DNA from: Chamaea fasciata
Lineage: Eukaryota; Chordata; Aves; Passeriformes; Sylviidae
Reading direction: 5' to 3'
DNA: 64,000 nt
NCBI GenBank assembly: GCA_029207755.1
Contig: JARCOQ010000070.1
Location: 248,001-312,000, forward strand
Shown: one piece after another, positions 11,055 to 23,800 of the stretch
Layout: each line of letters opens with the position of its first letter
How positions within the stretch are numbered: the first letter of the stretch is position 1
Made by a program: the position numbers and the translations under genes
Notes under the pieces: model-generated
Seen by the model: only the letters and a program-made list of their open reading frames with translations
Database searches by the model: none
What the model was told of the DNA's origin: nothing

Positions 11055-14000
11055 CTACAATCCACTATGATGCTGGTGATGGAAGAAAAAGTTTTTAAGT
11101 GACTGGTCCATTCCTGTCAACTCCTTCCACCTCTTAAAGGTAAGGATGAGTGGCACCAGGCTGGATGTAGGCTTGGCCGATGTTACAAATGGATGCTGCA
11201 CAAAGGAAAACAAAAAAGCCAAGAATGAACCATTACTTTCCAAGCTAAGAGCCCCAAAGGCAGGGTAATCTTTTTTTCAATGAAAAGGGGATTGAGTCAG
11301 AGTAGGTCTAAGGAGCAACAGTGGGACAACAGTGGCACAGCTTACTGCAAGAGCTGCTAAATGCCCCAGGCCTGGAAATATTTCAGGTCTGAGCATCCTG
11401 ATCTCTTTAAAGACGCCCCTGCTCATTGCAGGGCACTTGGACCAGATGACCCTTACAGGCCCCTGCCAGCCCAGACCAGTCTAGGATTCCTGGCTGTTCT
11501 CATTTGAACAGCACCAAGAGTGGAGGTGAGGAGGACGAGGCTCATCTGATGCCTGGCAGTTCAGTGCAGGAGGAGCCCGTCCCTGGGACACTGTTTCCCC
11601 TGCAGCCCCTTGGCATTTTACCTGCAGCAGCTCCTTGGCAGACCAGCGCCGCTCCTCGTCTCTCTGCAGGCAGCAGCTCAGGAAGTCACGCAGCAAAGGG
11701 GAGAGGAGCTTGGGCTGCCGCAGCTCTGGGATCCCTTTGGTGGCTATCAGGAATCGAGCCTGCAGAAAAAGGAAAGACGAGTCTCTCAGCTGCTTCTTTC
11801 ACATCTGGAACTGCTCTCCCAGATCCCATTGTTTCAGCTGCACTCTGCAGTGGCTCTTTCTGCCGTGGCACAGAGGAAGAGATGACTTTCCTGGACCAAC
11901 AAAACACCCAAAGCCCAATGTAGCCACAGCTTTTCCAGCATCCAGCAGATCTTGCCCTGGCAGCTGATTTCATTGACTGACCTCCTTAGTGGAAACTACA
12001 TCAGCAAAAGCACCTTTGCTTCTCTGAGGATTCACCTGACCAGCTTGACAGGCTAGTTGGAAGAGGGACTTTGCTCTACTAACTCACTCTAGTATTTCCA
12101 AGGAGTATGACATGAAAAGCATCTCTGCAGCACTTGTTGGTCCCTTAAGCACAGCTGCTATAAAAGTCATCAAGCTTTTTCCTTGGTTCTTGAAAACAAT
12201 GGTAATTAAAAGGAAAGAAAGGAAATCCCTCAGTTAAGGCAAGTTTCCCTGTGAGAAGAATGGGGGTACACTTCTCTCCAAACCACTGCTTTAGAAACTT
12301 TGTTGGGTTTGGGTTTCTTTCCTTCATTTCAGGAAAGATAACAGCAGCTCTAAGATGCTTGTTTCCTGTTAGTAGGGCCATCTACACGGCCAAAAGAGCT
12401 GGAACGCCTTCTAAGCCAAAGCCCAATGTTGCCTGAGAAGGGAGATTGTCTGCCTGGGCTAAGGCTTGAGTTCCCCCACGGATGCAACCAAAACCCCAGC
12501 AGATGCTGATGTGCTGCCGGGACATTTTCAGAAAGGGACCGTGGTGGAAGTAGTTCCAGCAGATGGCAATGGCATTTTGTCCAATGGCACACGGAACGTG
12601 GGATGGGGGAGAAAGACAGCGGGATCAGAGAGTATTTACACCTTACCCAGAGAGGACCTTTATTCCCGTAAGGAGGCTCTCCTTCCACCATTTCAATGCC
12701 CACAATTCCAAAAGACCATATGTCTGCTTTGGGGCCATAGGACTCAGCTTTTGCAATTTCAGGCGCCATCCACCAAGCAGTCCCGGTCGCCGAGCTCCGT
12801 CTACTCTGCTCAGGGGTGAGTTGAGCAGAGAGGCCAAAATCAGCTGGGGAGAGAGCAAAAGAAGGTTTTGATTTGAATCCTGTGCAATTAGGAAAGCAAG
12901 GAAAAGAATTGCCCAGTTGAATTTGGAGAATGTGCTGCTGAATCTCCTGGACAACTCTCCCTGCTCTGTTTCCTCAGGACTTTAGCCAAGGAAATATGGC
13001 ATTGGCTGCTTCAAAAATCCCCACATTTTTTACACGGCCTCCAGCAGTGTCTTTTGTTCCCCTGAAGCTTTAGACTTGTAGCCCCCTCCCTCTGGAAGGG
13101 ACACACACAGAGCAATGCCACTGTGCACGGCTCGATCCTTGCCATAGGTCTGTGCACGTTGCCACCGCGTGGTCAGCTCACAACAGGCTCCCTGCACTGC
13201 CACCAGCACCGTTTTGGGGGGGCTGGCACTCACTCAAAAGCAGCCCCACAGCCCACATATCCCTGGAACGCTGCACCTGACCAAGAATATACTGACCCAG
13301 CTTGACAGAGCCATCCGTTTTGAGGAGAATGTTGAGGCTCTTCACATCTCGGTGTATCACGTGGTTGGAATGGAGAAAATCCAGTCCTTGCAGGCACTAA
13401 GAGAGAAACCAGAAACAGGAGGGCAAAAATCAGTGATGTGATTTCATCACACAACAAAGGAAAGAGCTCTCCAAGATTCCCTCTGCAGGGGAATGAGGAG
13501 TAATGGCAGAAGACAGTGCCACTGAGGAGAAGAGCTCACTGCTCCAACACAGGCAGGGCAGCACCTTTCTAAAGAAAGGCATGTCAGCTTGTCAAAGAGC
13601 AACAGCAACTGCTGGTGTAGACTCTGCCCTGCAAACCAGCCAGGACGACTGCTGCTGCAGTGCATGTGCTCAGAAGTACAGAGCATTCTGGCTGCACTGC
13701 TAACCTTTCCAGCTGAGGACTCAGAGAAATGAGTCTCTCTTCTTTGCTGCTCCTTTCAAACACTGCCACCCCCACCTTTGTTTTTACAGGCAAGGAATGC
13801 AGTGCAGACAGGCCAAAGTTTAGAGAGGCAAGATGGAGAAGAGCAAATACAAGAGCCAGAGTGAAAGTGCAACAGCAGGAGAGAAGAGGACAAGAACAGA
13901 GTCCAGTGAGTGCAGGGGCACTGGCAGGCAGTTCGCTTGAGATGCTCTTGCTTGCCCAGGGCATACCAGCCACACAGAAACAAAGCCTGGCTCACGGAAT

Positions 14001-17000
14001 CGCTCCTGTCCTGAGCCCCTTTCCCAGACAATCCTGCCCAAGCCCTGGGACGCACAGATGGGATCCCTCACCTCTCGACTGATGGTTGCCACGTGGTGTT
14101 CACATATGCGAACCTCAGCGATGACATCATCCAGAGAGCCTCCATCCATGTACTCCATCACCAGCCAGAGTTCGTCGAGCACAAGGTAGCTGAAAGAAGG
14201 GAACAAGGCCATGCAGATGAACATGCATACATTGGTTTCTTTGCTTGATTCTTGTTTCCGGGTCCCTTTGTGACAAGGACAGAATTCAAGGAATAGACAC
14301 TCCCTTCAGGCTGTGCATTGTTTGCAGTCTGTGCAGTCTCAAGGAGAACAGCACATCTGTGAAAAAGGAGATATTTTAGATGGCCAGCAAGCCAAAAGTA
14401 CAGTTTACTATCAGCCAAGATGAAAAACCTGTCCCGCATGGTATTTCTGGAAAGGAGCACCTAGTGTTCCTGGCATGGCCAGCCCTGGAAAAGAGGGGCA
14501 ACAATCCAAGGGAAGTCCTCTCTAGCATGCTTCATCAGCATTGAAGAAACTTGAAAAAATCAATCCTGAGACAACATGGAGGCAGTGAGCTTACAAGGTA
14601 TTGACTTAGTATGGGAGGGTTGATTCAGGTTTTTGGCCAGTGTTCCAACTCAGTGTTTGAAAGCCAGGGAAGACACATGCAGGCAAAATACACTCTCTTC
14701 CCATCCATTGGAGATGAGTAGAGAAATAATAATTAACTGATTATTAACAGCTCTATTTTCTGCCAGTGTCCAAAGTGGGGTTTTAACCTCGCATGCTTTT
14801 ACTATGGAAACAAACCTTCATGGGAAGAGACCATGACCACTCACCTGTCTAAATAATCCACAACGTGGGGACTCTTATTCTTCTTCATGACCATGATTTC
14901 ATTAAGCGCTTGTTGATTCCTGTTCAGTCCTTGAAGATTGATTTTCTTGATGGCCACCTAGAATGACACAGAAAATCAGTAACTTTAGAAGCTGGTGGAA
15001 TGAGACCACAACACACATGGAGCGAGTGATTTTGCAATGACACAGGTGAGCTCTGCCAAAGTGCCTTGTGATTAGACAAAGGAGTAATTAGGAACTGACA
15101 TTCCTACAGCTCATTTCTCTGCTCCTTTGGGGGCCAGTTCCAGGACATGTGGCCACTGACCACAATTTGCCTTGTCCACTTGTTAAAAATGGTGTCTCCA
15201 CTCTCACCCCCCAAAGCTCTGAGCACACTCTCTGTTTCTCTGTCCGTACTTCAGAGGAAGAAATGCGTGCCTTGGTACTCTGTGGATACATCTCGGGCTC
15301 TAGGCAGGGCTTAGGGCTTTTAGGGACGCCTTGCAGATCTCTCCCCACGTGCAGTTCCCAAGTGCAGAACTGCAGGTGCCTAAGGAACTGCCAGGAACAT
15401 TCAGATGAATTTGCTGGCAGCCAGAAATGAGAATTCAGGACTCTGAAGCCGTAGCCCCAGAGAGCAGTGAGATGCCCCTTTGTTGGAGCAATTGAGAGCC
15501 AGGGAGAGCGTCCTTCTCTGAAAGGAACCGCTGCCCTCCTTGCCTTCCTTCTGGCAGCTGAGCAGGACAAAGACTGTCCCAAATGCAGCTGGCAGGCTGG
15601 CACCAGTCTGTGCTTCTTGTGCCTTTGCAGCACAGCTCTAGCCACAGCTGCAGCCACAGCTGACACGAGAGAGGAAAGCCCTGGAGAGCAGCAGAATCTG
15701 CAGGGGCTCTTGACATTTACCTGTCCTCCTGTGGCAGTGTCGATCGCTCTGCAAACCTCTCCAAAAGCCCTAGAAACAAAACAGCAGCAAAGAAAGGAGA
15801 AGCCATTTAGACCTTGGAGTGAAAGCCAGCCCAGACAGGAGATGTCTGCTGGAAATGCCTCCAACCTGCAGCATGCAGGAGGGCTCTGCCAGAATGCAGA
15901 TGATGCATTTTCCTCTCCAGTGCATGGGCACTGGGCCTGTTTCTGAAGCATTGGGCTTTAGTGCCTCAGCTCAAAAGGCCAGGTGATTCTTTCATCGTGG
16001 ATTTCAGTTTCTAAACTGGGCAGTTTTTATCCTGATCACACTATTTCCTTCAGCAAACTCTTGGGAAGAAATGTTCCTTCAAACAGTTATCTGCCTGCTA
16101 CAAAAAGGGGTGGTTGCTGTTTCTGGCAATGAAATCCAAGTGTCTGACAATTCCTTCTGACCACACTTCCAAATTCTGGCTGGTACTGAGAGATGGGGCA
16201 GACTAACCCCAGTGTCTGAATATGTTTGCAACTTGCCTGACTTCACCCTTGACAGATATTCCAGCAGCAAATCGTTGCCCCAAGATTGCGTACAAGTAAC
16301 TGTGGTTGGACTCACCCTCTGCCAACAATTTCCTCTTCAATGTATTTCCTTCGGGGATTTTCCATGCTCGCCATTTGCCCTGAGGGAAACAAAATGCAAG
16401 ATGCTCACTTGAAAGCAGAGATCCCACTATCCAAGAGATACAAAAGGCAGCCCTGCTGGGGCTGTACAGTCTGGCCTTCTGAGTCCTTTGTGGCCAGCTG
16501 CGTAACAACAACAACTGCAAGAATTGCAACAAGACAGGCAGCTCTGCAGTACAAGCAGGCCAGCACTGATTTCTACAGTCCTTTGAAGAGATCTCTTGAC
16601 AGCAAACAAAGCACAGGGAGATGCATTCCCAGGAGAGGAGGGCATCTTCCCCACCTTGCAGCACTTTACCAAAAGAATGCCTTTCCCTTTGTAAACCCAA
16701 GCAGCTCAAGCTCTAACCAATCCCAAGGGGCCTTCAGCAGCAGGACCCTCACCCTTGAGGAGCAGGCTGAGCTGGAAGAGGCCCTTGCCCGTGGCCCACG
16801 TGAAGAACCACACTGCTTCTCCTGCCCCTGACAGCAGGGATCAGTCCCTGCCATTGCACTCGCCCTCTCAGCCCCGCACACGTGCCCACCTTCCCGCAGC
16901 GGGCAAGGGCAGCAGGGACAGCAGTGCTCCTCAGGTGCCGGCGGGACACGGACAGCTGCCCAGAGGAGATGCTGACCCTCTGTGAGCCCAGCTCAGGCCG

Positions 17001-20000
17001 TGCAGGAGCCGGCCCAGAGCAGGGGCTGCTGCCTCGGGGCAGCTCCGCGCTGCAGCGGCCGGCCGGCAGCGGGACTCTCCCAGCTAAGGAAGGCTCCAGC
17101 CTCGGCGCTCACACCAGCCCTCAGGGCCAGGGCAGCCACCGCCACAAAGCTGCCAAAGCCCAGGCACCAGCACTGACAAGCAATGGCAAGAAGGCACGGC
17201 CACACCCAGCCCCTTCCAAGCTGCTGCCCCCACTGAGGACACGGCAGGATTGGCTTGGAGAGCAGACACAGCCAGGTGCACGTCAGTGCCCTTTTGTGCC
17301 AACAGGTGACGGGAGACAGAGAGTCAGCTGGGCTCTCTTCTCAGCCCCACCAGCTCTTATCTGAGGGCACAGGACCGGCAGCTGCTCTGGGCAAGAAGCA
17401 GCTTCAATGACTTGTGCTGTAGAATCACAAAGGGCTTGATTTGTTTTCCTAGAGACTGATCTGAGCAGGGCTTGGGCCAGTGGGTAGCATTCTAACAGTC
17501 ATGGGAATGACTGGGAATCAGGTAGGAAAAAGTGTCATGGATCTGAGGAATATACAGCAGAGGGGCTGAAGGCTCACTCCTGAGAAATGCCTACAGTGCA
17601 CTTTTATCTGATCATGCCCCAGGCCTGTGTCTCTTGGACTTATCTTTCTAGGAACAAAACTAGGATATGAAATACAGATTGTAATAAAAAGATCTGTTTT
17701 TTTTCATTGGGGGCACAAAAAAACCAGCTCTTGCTCTCTGTTTCTGCTGTCACCTGATATTCTTTCCAAAGAGTCCTCAGTGACAAATATATAATATTCT
17801 CATTAAAAACCCTGCAGATGTAGTAGTGGTAAATAAGAACAGTCATCAAAATGACGCCACTGAGACTCATGGGGCAGAAGAGCTCCTTCAAGATGGAGAA
17901 AAAACCTCTACCCAAAAAAATCTGGAAAAAACCCCAAACTAAAACCACAACCAAAAGACAAAATGCCAAAACCAATCACTTTCTGTGAAGTTTTTTTTTG
18001 CTCTGATGGCGGATGAGAAGTCAGGAGTCTAAGGAGAATTTAGGAAGCTGACTATTCTATCCAGTTTGGCCACTAGCACACAGGACTTGCCCAGATCATT
18101 TGCTAGCTCACAGCCTTCTGCTGATGCAAGGACAACCCCTGCTTCTGCCTTTAGCAGCTGGGGAAGCTCAGGCAAACCCCAGGCACGTCCAAGCTGCCCT
18201 CAGAGGCAGCGGGAACACCCAGAGCACTCTCTTGCTGCCTTGGAGCACAGCCTCTCCTGTGGGGAGCCCTAAATGCTCCTGGGACCCCAAAGTGAGGAGA
18301 ATCATTGGGTCCAGCTGTGCTGACACGTGCACACAATACACTGTCCCTCAGAGAAGAAAGACACAAGACATACTCAGGAGCTCCAGGGACTCATCCTCAT
18401 CATCCTCCATCTCCTGTTGCTGAGCAGAGGCCCTGTCAGTGCTGGAGATGAACGAACTGCCCGGCTTCCACTGCACAGCTTGGCCTTTAGGTGACACTGC
18501 TGCTCCTGCAGGTTCAACAGAAGAGCCTGTGGAGATCTGAGACAACAAAGGAGTTGGTGTCAGAAAGAAAAGTGGCTGGCAGAGATTAGCCCCAGATCCC
18601 ATTTCAAGTGCAAGCCCTTAGCAAGATGCTGTCAGCCACATGCAGGGCTCTGCCATGGGTTTGTTCTGATGTCCACTCCTCAAACTGGATGGCTCAAAGC
18701 CAAAGGCTCGTTTGACTGGAGTGCAAGGCCAGATTCATTGTCCATTTTCTCCAAAATGCATTTGCATGGATTTTCTGAAGGGTGACTGCCAAAATGACCA
18801 TTCCGCTTTCTCCCAAGGACACTTTTCCCCTTCCAAGGGCTGCAGACACACTTGCAGCTCTTTGTTCAAATGTTCTACCTTCTCCCATGGAGTCCTCTTT
18901 TCCTCCGGCATCTTCTGAACGTGCCCAACCGGCAGCGCTGCTGCTTGGGACAGTTTCTGTGCCTCACAGGAATCTTGGGGCTCCTTGCTGCCAGTCACTT
19001 GATGGAAATCTTTGCAGGCTGCCAGGCGAGATGTCAACACTTCCACCTCAAGTCAAAGAGAACAAAGCAGTCAGAGAGTCCAGCTTGTCCCTGTCAGCCA
19101 AGAGTCATCGACTGTGAGGAAAGGGAAAGGACCAGATTCACAAGGGATACAGACAGCTTCTTTCCAGATCCATCTGGGTCACCGTGTTCACCTGCAAGAA
19201 CACCTCAAGAAACAAGGAGAGCAGGAAGAGGCCAGCAGGAATGCATTCAGATGACTGCTGGCCAAAAGGCCAAAGCACTAGTGCCACTGTGCAGGGCAGC
19301 AGCTGAGATTCAGCAGAGCAGGGAGTGTCCTTCAGAGTGCCTGTGGCACACACTGGAGCAGGATGGCACTCAGAGGCATCACCCCACCCCCCTGCTGCTC
19401 TGCAGGGGAAAGGCACGAAGGGCAGAAAGCACCAGGTTGGTGACTGCAGTGGCTATTGCTCATTCACTCACTTGTTTCTGTAGAGCCTCTTGCTTCTCAA
19501 GGAGGAGACCAATTTTCGCTCGGTCTTCTGCTAGAATCTCCATTTCTTCCTCCAGCCTCTTCTCCCATGCCTTGATCCTAGCCCGAGTTTTCTGCAGCTC
19601 TGCCTCCAACTTGTCTCCAAAGTTCCGTAAAGAACAGGAGACAGAACCTTCCATCAGGGGAGTGGCTACTACTCCTCCGCTTACATGGTTTTGTTGATTG
19701 CCCCTCTCCTGATGGAGTTTCCATTGATCCTCAGTTCTTCTGATGTCTTCCCTGCTCTTCCTCCTTGCTGCCATCGTGTCACTCGGAGGTTTGGGCGGCT
19801 CTGCTTGTGCCTCTGCCTCCACGTTCTGTACAAACAAATGCAGAGCAAGTGACTGGGAGATGCCATCAGGCTCAGCTTTTTCCTTTTTCAGCGTACAAAT
19901 CATATTCATTCAGCCACTTCTTTCTGCTTCCCTGCCCACCTCTGCTTCCATTGTAACCCTCCTGTCCCAGTGCTGATCTCTGCAGATGCCAAGGCTCTGT

Positions 20001-21864
20001 GCTTTCAGTGCCTGGGGGACTCCTGGCCTCCTCAGTCCCAAGAGCTCCATTGAATTCCCCTCTCCCTGCCCTTCACTCTGTCCCACTGTGACACTAGCAG
20101 TACAATCAGCCTCCATCTGGGGCTGAAGCTCCAACAGCCTCTTCGGAAGCTGACAGGGAACGTGTCTTTTGCCACACAAGAGAAGAGTGGCCCCCCAAAG
20201 ATTCATGGACAACACATCATCTCTTAGCAGCTCTTTAAAAGCCAAAAGACAGGTGGACTCCGAGTGCCTGTCAGCTCTGCTACTGACTGCTCTGCCTGAA
20301 GAGGCAAAAGAACAACCTGGCAACAAAGGCACCAAAATCCCTGTCTTCAAACAGCAACTCCACATCCCCAGTGTGTCTCTGAAATGCTCCCGGGTAAGCA
20401 CAGCCAAGAAGCTCCCGGGGACAAACCACCCCAAAGAGCTTGTGTTCTCAGATCAAGACTTTTGGTGCCTGTGGGTACTTGGCACGTCTGTGGAGAGGGA
20501 CAGGTGTCCCCAGACCACAGCGTCCCCTACGTATCCACCAAGGCTGAGCACAGTGCCTTTGACATGCTCCCTCCTCTGCACACAGGGAACCTTCCTGCTC
20601 CAGGCTGGCCCCTATCAGAATCCCAGCAAGCTGGGGCCTAAACACGGCAGCTCAAAGCCCATTTTCCAGCTGTCACTGGCTGAGGGGAATGGCTAGGTCT
20701 GGCAGGACTGCAGCACTCAGCATCCTCAGCCACCAACAGCAAGAGCTGGCTGCTCAGAAACTTGCAGCTCTGCCTCGCACTAAAGACAGCACCCTCCAGA
20801 AGTGGCACTTACTGGCTGGGAAAGTTCCGGCTGTGGTGTGACGACTGCTGGAGCCTTGTGGTCATTTGGCTCCTCTTTGGCTTCTTGTCCAGGAGCAGAG
20901 GAAGCCAGAGGAGAGTCTGCTCTTGGTTCTGGGATCTGTGGACAGACAGGAGCGTGAGACACAGGCCATGACCTATCATTTAGAACCTTCTTTCTCTTCA
21001 GCTCTAGAACCAGCTCTACTAAGCACAAATCATCAACTTGGAGAGCAAGGGGATTCTAAGTCCCTCAGACTAAATTCTAATGGGCTGATTCAACTGGACA
21101 CTGCAAATTGCTCGAAATTAGATATTCCCCCCTGACTACTATCAGGAAGCACATTCTCTCTGCAAAACTGATCTTTTAGTTCTTTTAAAGCTCTGGAATG
21201 GAAAATTAGGAAATAGGCAGTGATGCCTTTGCTCTTGCTGCAGCAGACATGGAAAGGGATTTTCTTGCAGCCTACTCAGCTGGCCCTCTACACTCTACTG
21301 CCACAGGCCAAGCTCACAGCTTGCTGCACAATTTTAAACACCAAGAACATCAAATGTTCTTTCCTTACTCACCTCAGGATCAGCACCTCTGAATACCCGG
21401 CTCAGGTGACCTGCAGTGGGCAAGGGAAAATGAAGCAGATGCTTTGAGAAAACTGGAGACAACCATTTTTAGAAGACTTTCCAAGAAGGCCTCCCAGTCT
21501 ACATTTTCAAAGTTGTCCTGCTCGACCCAGCAATGGAGGAATTGGCAAACTCTGCTGCCACAGACTCTCCCACGGAGGGAACGCAACCCCTGCAGGCTCC
21601 CTTGCAAATGCTGCCCGCACGGCCGTGGCTACACACACCCCCTTTTGAGCTGAACGTGTTGACAGGAGCTTTACCCAAGCAGCATCCCAATGGCCTTTCT
21701 GTTTCCAAATCAACTCAGTCACTAAGAAAGAGCAGGAAGACACAAAAACCAGGTTAGGTGACACCCAGGGAAAACCTCTACTTACCTGCCAGGTGAGTCA
21801 GGAAATAGCAGGAATAAGTAACTCCATAGACAGTGAAAACTGCAGTGGCGAGTTGCCCAATCAT
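11055..21864 (-). CDS. PAK3L: PAK3-like serine/threonine kinase, left copy
   Basis: Spliced gene on the minus strand, exons 5'->3': 21864-21786, 21410-21373, 20935-20813, 19825-19472, 19046-18852, 18536-18374, 16379-16316, 15769-15721, 14957-14845, 14189-14072, 13396-13297, 12843-12647, 11759-11622, 11195-11055. All junctions keep frame, giving about 623 aa. The C-terminal part is a complete group-I PAK-type kinase: GRGAFGEV loop, VAIKK lysine, HRDVKSLN catalytic loop, ADFG, MAPE, HPF near the end. The N-terminus has a hydrophobic stretch (MIGQL to about residue 27), then Pro/Glu-rich and charged coiled-coil exons and an acidic EMEDDEDE run. I see no CRIB domain. The activation loop reads [11 protein letters not shown], with Ser at the usual PAK Thr position. 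Compared with the right copy it lacks four codons in the acidic-linker exon (in frame) and has DELW instead of NELW and PLW instead of PLM. The donor ending the 19046-18852 exon and the true start are the least certain parts. Expansion of PAK3-like kinases is known in zebra finch. Confidence 0.85.
11396..11480 (+). mobile_element. CR1 scrap in last intron, left copy
   Basis: 'gatctctttaaagacgcccc' followed by 'ggaccagatgacccttacag' resembles the CR1 3' end. It lies in the intron between the last two exons, and its partner sits at 50016-50100. Confidence 0.55.
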
Positions 21865-22164
21865 TGTGGCAACTGCTGTGCAAGTTTGCCAACTGTTCTC
21901 CAACACTATCAAAAAGCAAGTCTCCTGTCAGTGTGCACGTGCCCACTGACAGATGCCTCAAGCTGCAGGACGCTCCTGCACTGAGCAAGCTCAAGAGCTG
22001 CTCTGACACCCCTGAGGCCTTCCGGGCACCAAGGCAACCTTGCGATGTCACCATGACCACGTGGCAACCGTGCCCTGATATCACAAAGCAAAGCCCCGTG
22101 ACGGTCTGTGAATCGATAGAGATGGATAGAGTGATGTTTGTGTAGGCCTAGGCTGCATTTTTAC

Positions 22165-22375
22165 CTTTCCCCCCTCAGCTGCCTGTTTCAGCTCTTGTTT
22201 CTCCCCCTGTGCCCCCTGTGTCCCCTGTTGCTGTGCTGGGTCTGAGCTGGCGGCCGGGCCGGGCGGAGCAGCAGTTTCAGCCTCGGCTGTCCCTGGAGCG
22301 CTGGGAGCTGCCGGTGGCCCCAGGCACTGTCCCCTGAGCCAGTGACATCTGCTGTCCTTGTCCAGGGGTGCTGCT
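22165..22375 (-). other. Candidate upstream coding exon, left PAK3-like gene
   Basis: On the minus strand a 'ctcccctgcag' acceptor opens a 211-bp segment ending in AAAG|GTAA. One frame is open for all 70 codons (LDKDSRCHWLRGQ..., Ala/Pro-rich, ending in EKQELKQAAEGGK) and stays open in the right copy. The exon ends in phase 0. It would join in frame to an extended next exon (21924-21786), which would put the hydrophobic segment inside the protein and not at its start. Its own upstream partner was not found. Confidence 0.45.
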
Positions 22376-22429
22376 CTGCAGGGGAGGAAGCAAGAACAGA
22401 GTGAAAGGCTTTGAAGATGGGGCGGCGGG

Positions 22430-23354
22430 AATCCCTCTGCTTAGATTTCTGTTTAAAGATATATGGACTGTAGCATAGAGAGGAATAATTTCATGGATAT
22501 TTATATATGCAAATTACTATTTGTATAGGAATATTTCTGTATGTATCTTGGTATATTTATAAATGTATGCTACATATATATGTGTCTGTATATATGCATA
22601 CATCTTTGTAATAACACATGTATATATGGATGTAAGTATATGTATATGTAAGTATGCTGTTCTATGTGTGTTTTCATTCTATTTCCCATGAATACAGTTG
22701 TGTAGGTATTTCTATTTATGCAGTTGGAGTTATATGGCTCTTTAAATAGGTATATTGGTATTCCTAGAAGTAAATAGATCTAGTTTTCTATTTACATCTG
22801 TGTATTGACTTCTGTATTTTGAGGTGGGTGTATCTGGGTGTATCTTTCTATTTAAACATGTTTGGAGATGTATAGTTGTGTCATTGTATCGATTGAGATC
22901 TTTGTAGACGACTGTTTAGATAGAAATACTGATATTTTTGTATTCCTAGATGGGCTTTAGGCTTGCAGTAATATGTAATAAATTAAGTTGCTAAACACCT
23001 AATTGATCTTTGTGTCTAGTGAGTTGTTGTAGATGTTGGCAATAAATTAAGGTTTTCTTAACTGAAGTAGATATTTGTATATTTTTACATAGCATTGTTG
23101 TAAAAATTTAAAAAATCCCTTTTTTACCTTAAATTGAGATATATAGTTAAATTAAATACATAGTTGTATAGTGTCAGCGCCGGTGAAGCATTTTGTAATA
23201 AATGACATTTTTCATGTGAAATCAATTCTGGTGTATTTGTTGATCAGCAGTGCAGCTGTAGGAATCTGCAAGAAAATACAATTGTCAACTGCAATGGGTG
23301 TTTTGTGATTTGTGCTGTCCAGAGCAATGAGCAGTTGTAAATACTGGAGGATTT
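22430..23354. other. AT-rich inner block of left arm
   Basis: Rich in 'tatata' and 'tgtatatatg' runs with no gene or recognised repeat. It is shared with 38134-39060 and forms the inner end of the arm. Confidence 0.6.
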
Positions 23355-23360
23355 TTTTGA

Positions 23361-23800
23361 CACTGAGTCTGAGAGGTTTGTGCACTCGTGGCCTCCATTT
23401 ATTTGCTCTAATCAGTCCCTTGAGATTTTTACTCAGTAACAACACTCGGTGGAGCTCATTCATGCTTCAAGGTAATCGGGGACATTTAAGCACTTCTTTT
23501 TGCCACTGAGTCTCTGAGAGGTTTGTGCAATCATGGCCCCAATTATCTGCTTTAAGGAGTCCCTTGAGAGCTGTGCATTGACACTCAGTGGGGCTCATTA
23601 ATGCTTTTAGATACTCAGGGGGTTTAAGGTACTTTGGGTTTTTCCTTCCCACACTGAGTCTCTGAGAGGTTTTGGTGCAATCCTGGCCTCCAATTCTCTC
23701 CTCCAAGGACTCCATGAGGAACCTGTGTTGGGGATGGACCTCAGGGTGACCCTTTAATGCTTCCAGACACTTTGGGTTTTTCCTCTGACTCTGACTCCTG
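23361..23800. repeat. ~145-bp tandem repeat at left inner boundary
   Basis: The motif 'cactgagtctctgagaggtt' recurs at 23361 (shortened), 23504 and 23652, with a weaker copy near 23785. Matching text lies between ('ggcctcc'/'ggcccc', 'agtcccttgaga', 'gggctcatta atgctt'). About three and a half diverged units start within about 10 bases of the point where palindrome homology ends. Confidence 0.75.

Larger units (their letters stand above)
1..23354. repeat. Left arm of a large palindrome
   Basis: This stretch is the reverse complement of 38134-61665, seen by matching many paired open frames and exons on opposite strands. Paired coordinates sum to 61666 at 0.5-0.8 kb, 61463 at 7.2-8.2 kb, 61471-61496 at 10-16 kb, 61481-61482 at 18.5-21 kb and 61489 at 21.3-23.3 kb. 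The changes mark small indels. The inner edge is at about 23354, in the run after 'ctggagga', where homology stops abruptly. The outer edge is not reached because position 1 still pairs with 61665. The segment 1918-7010 has no partner in the other arm. Confidence 0.95.
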
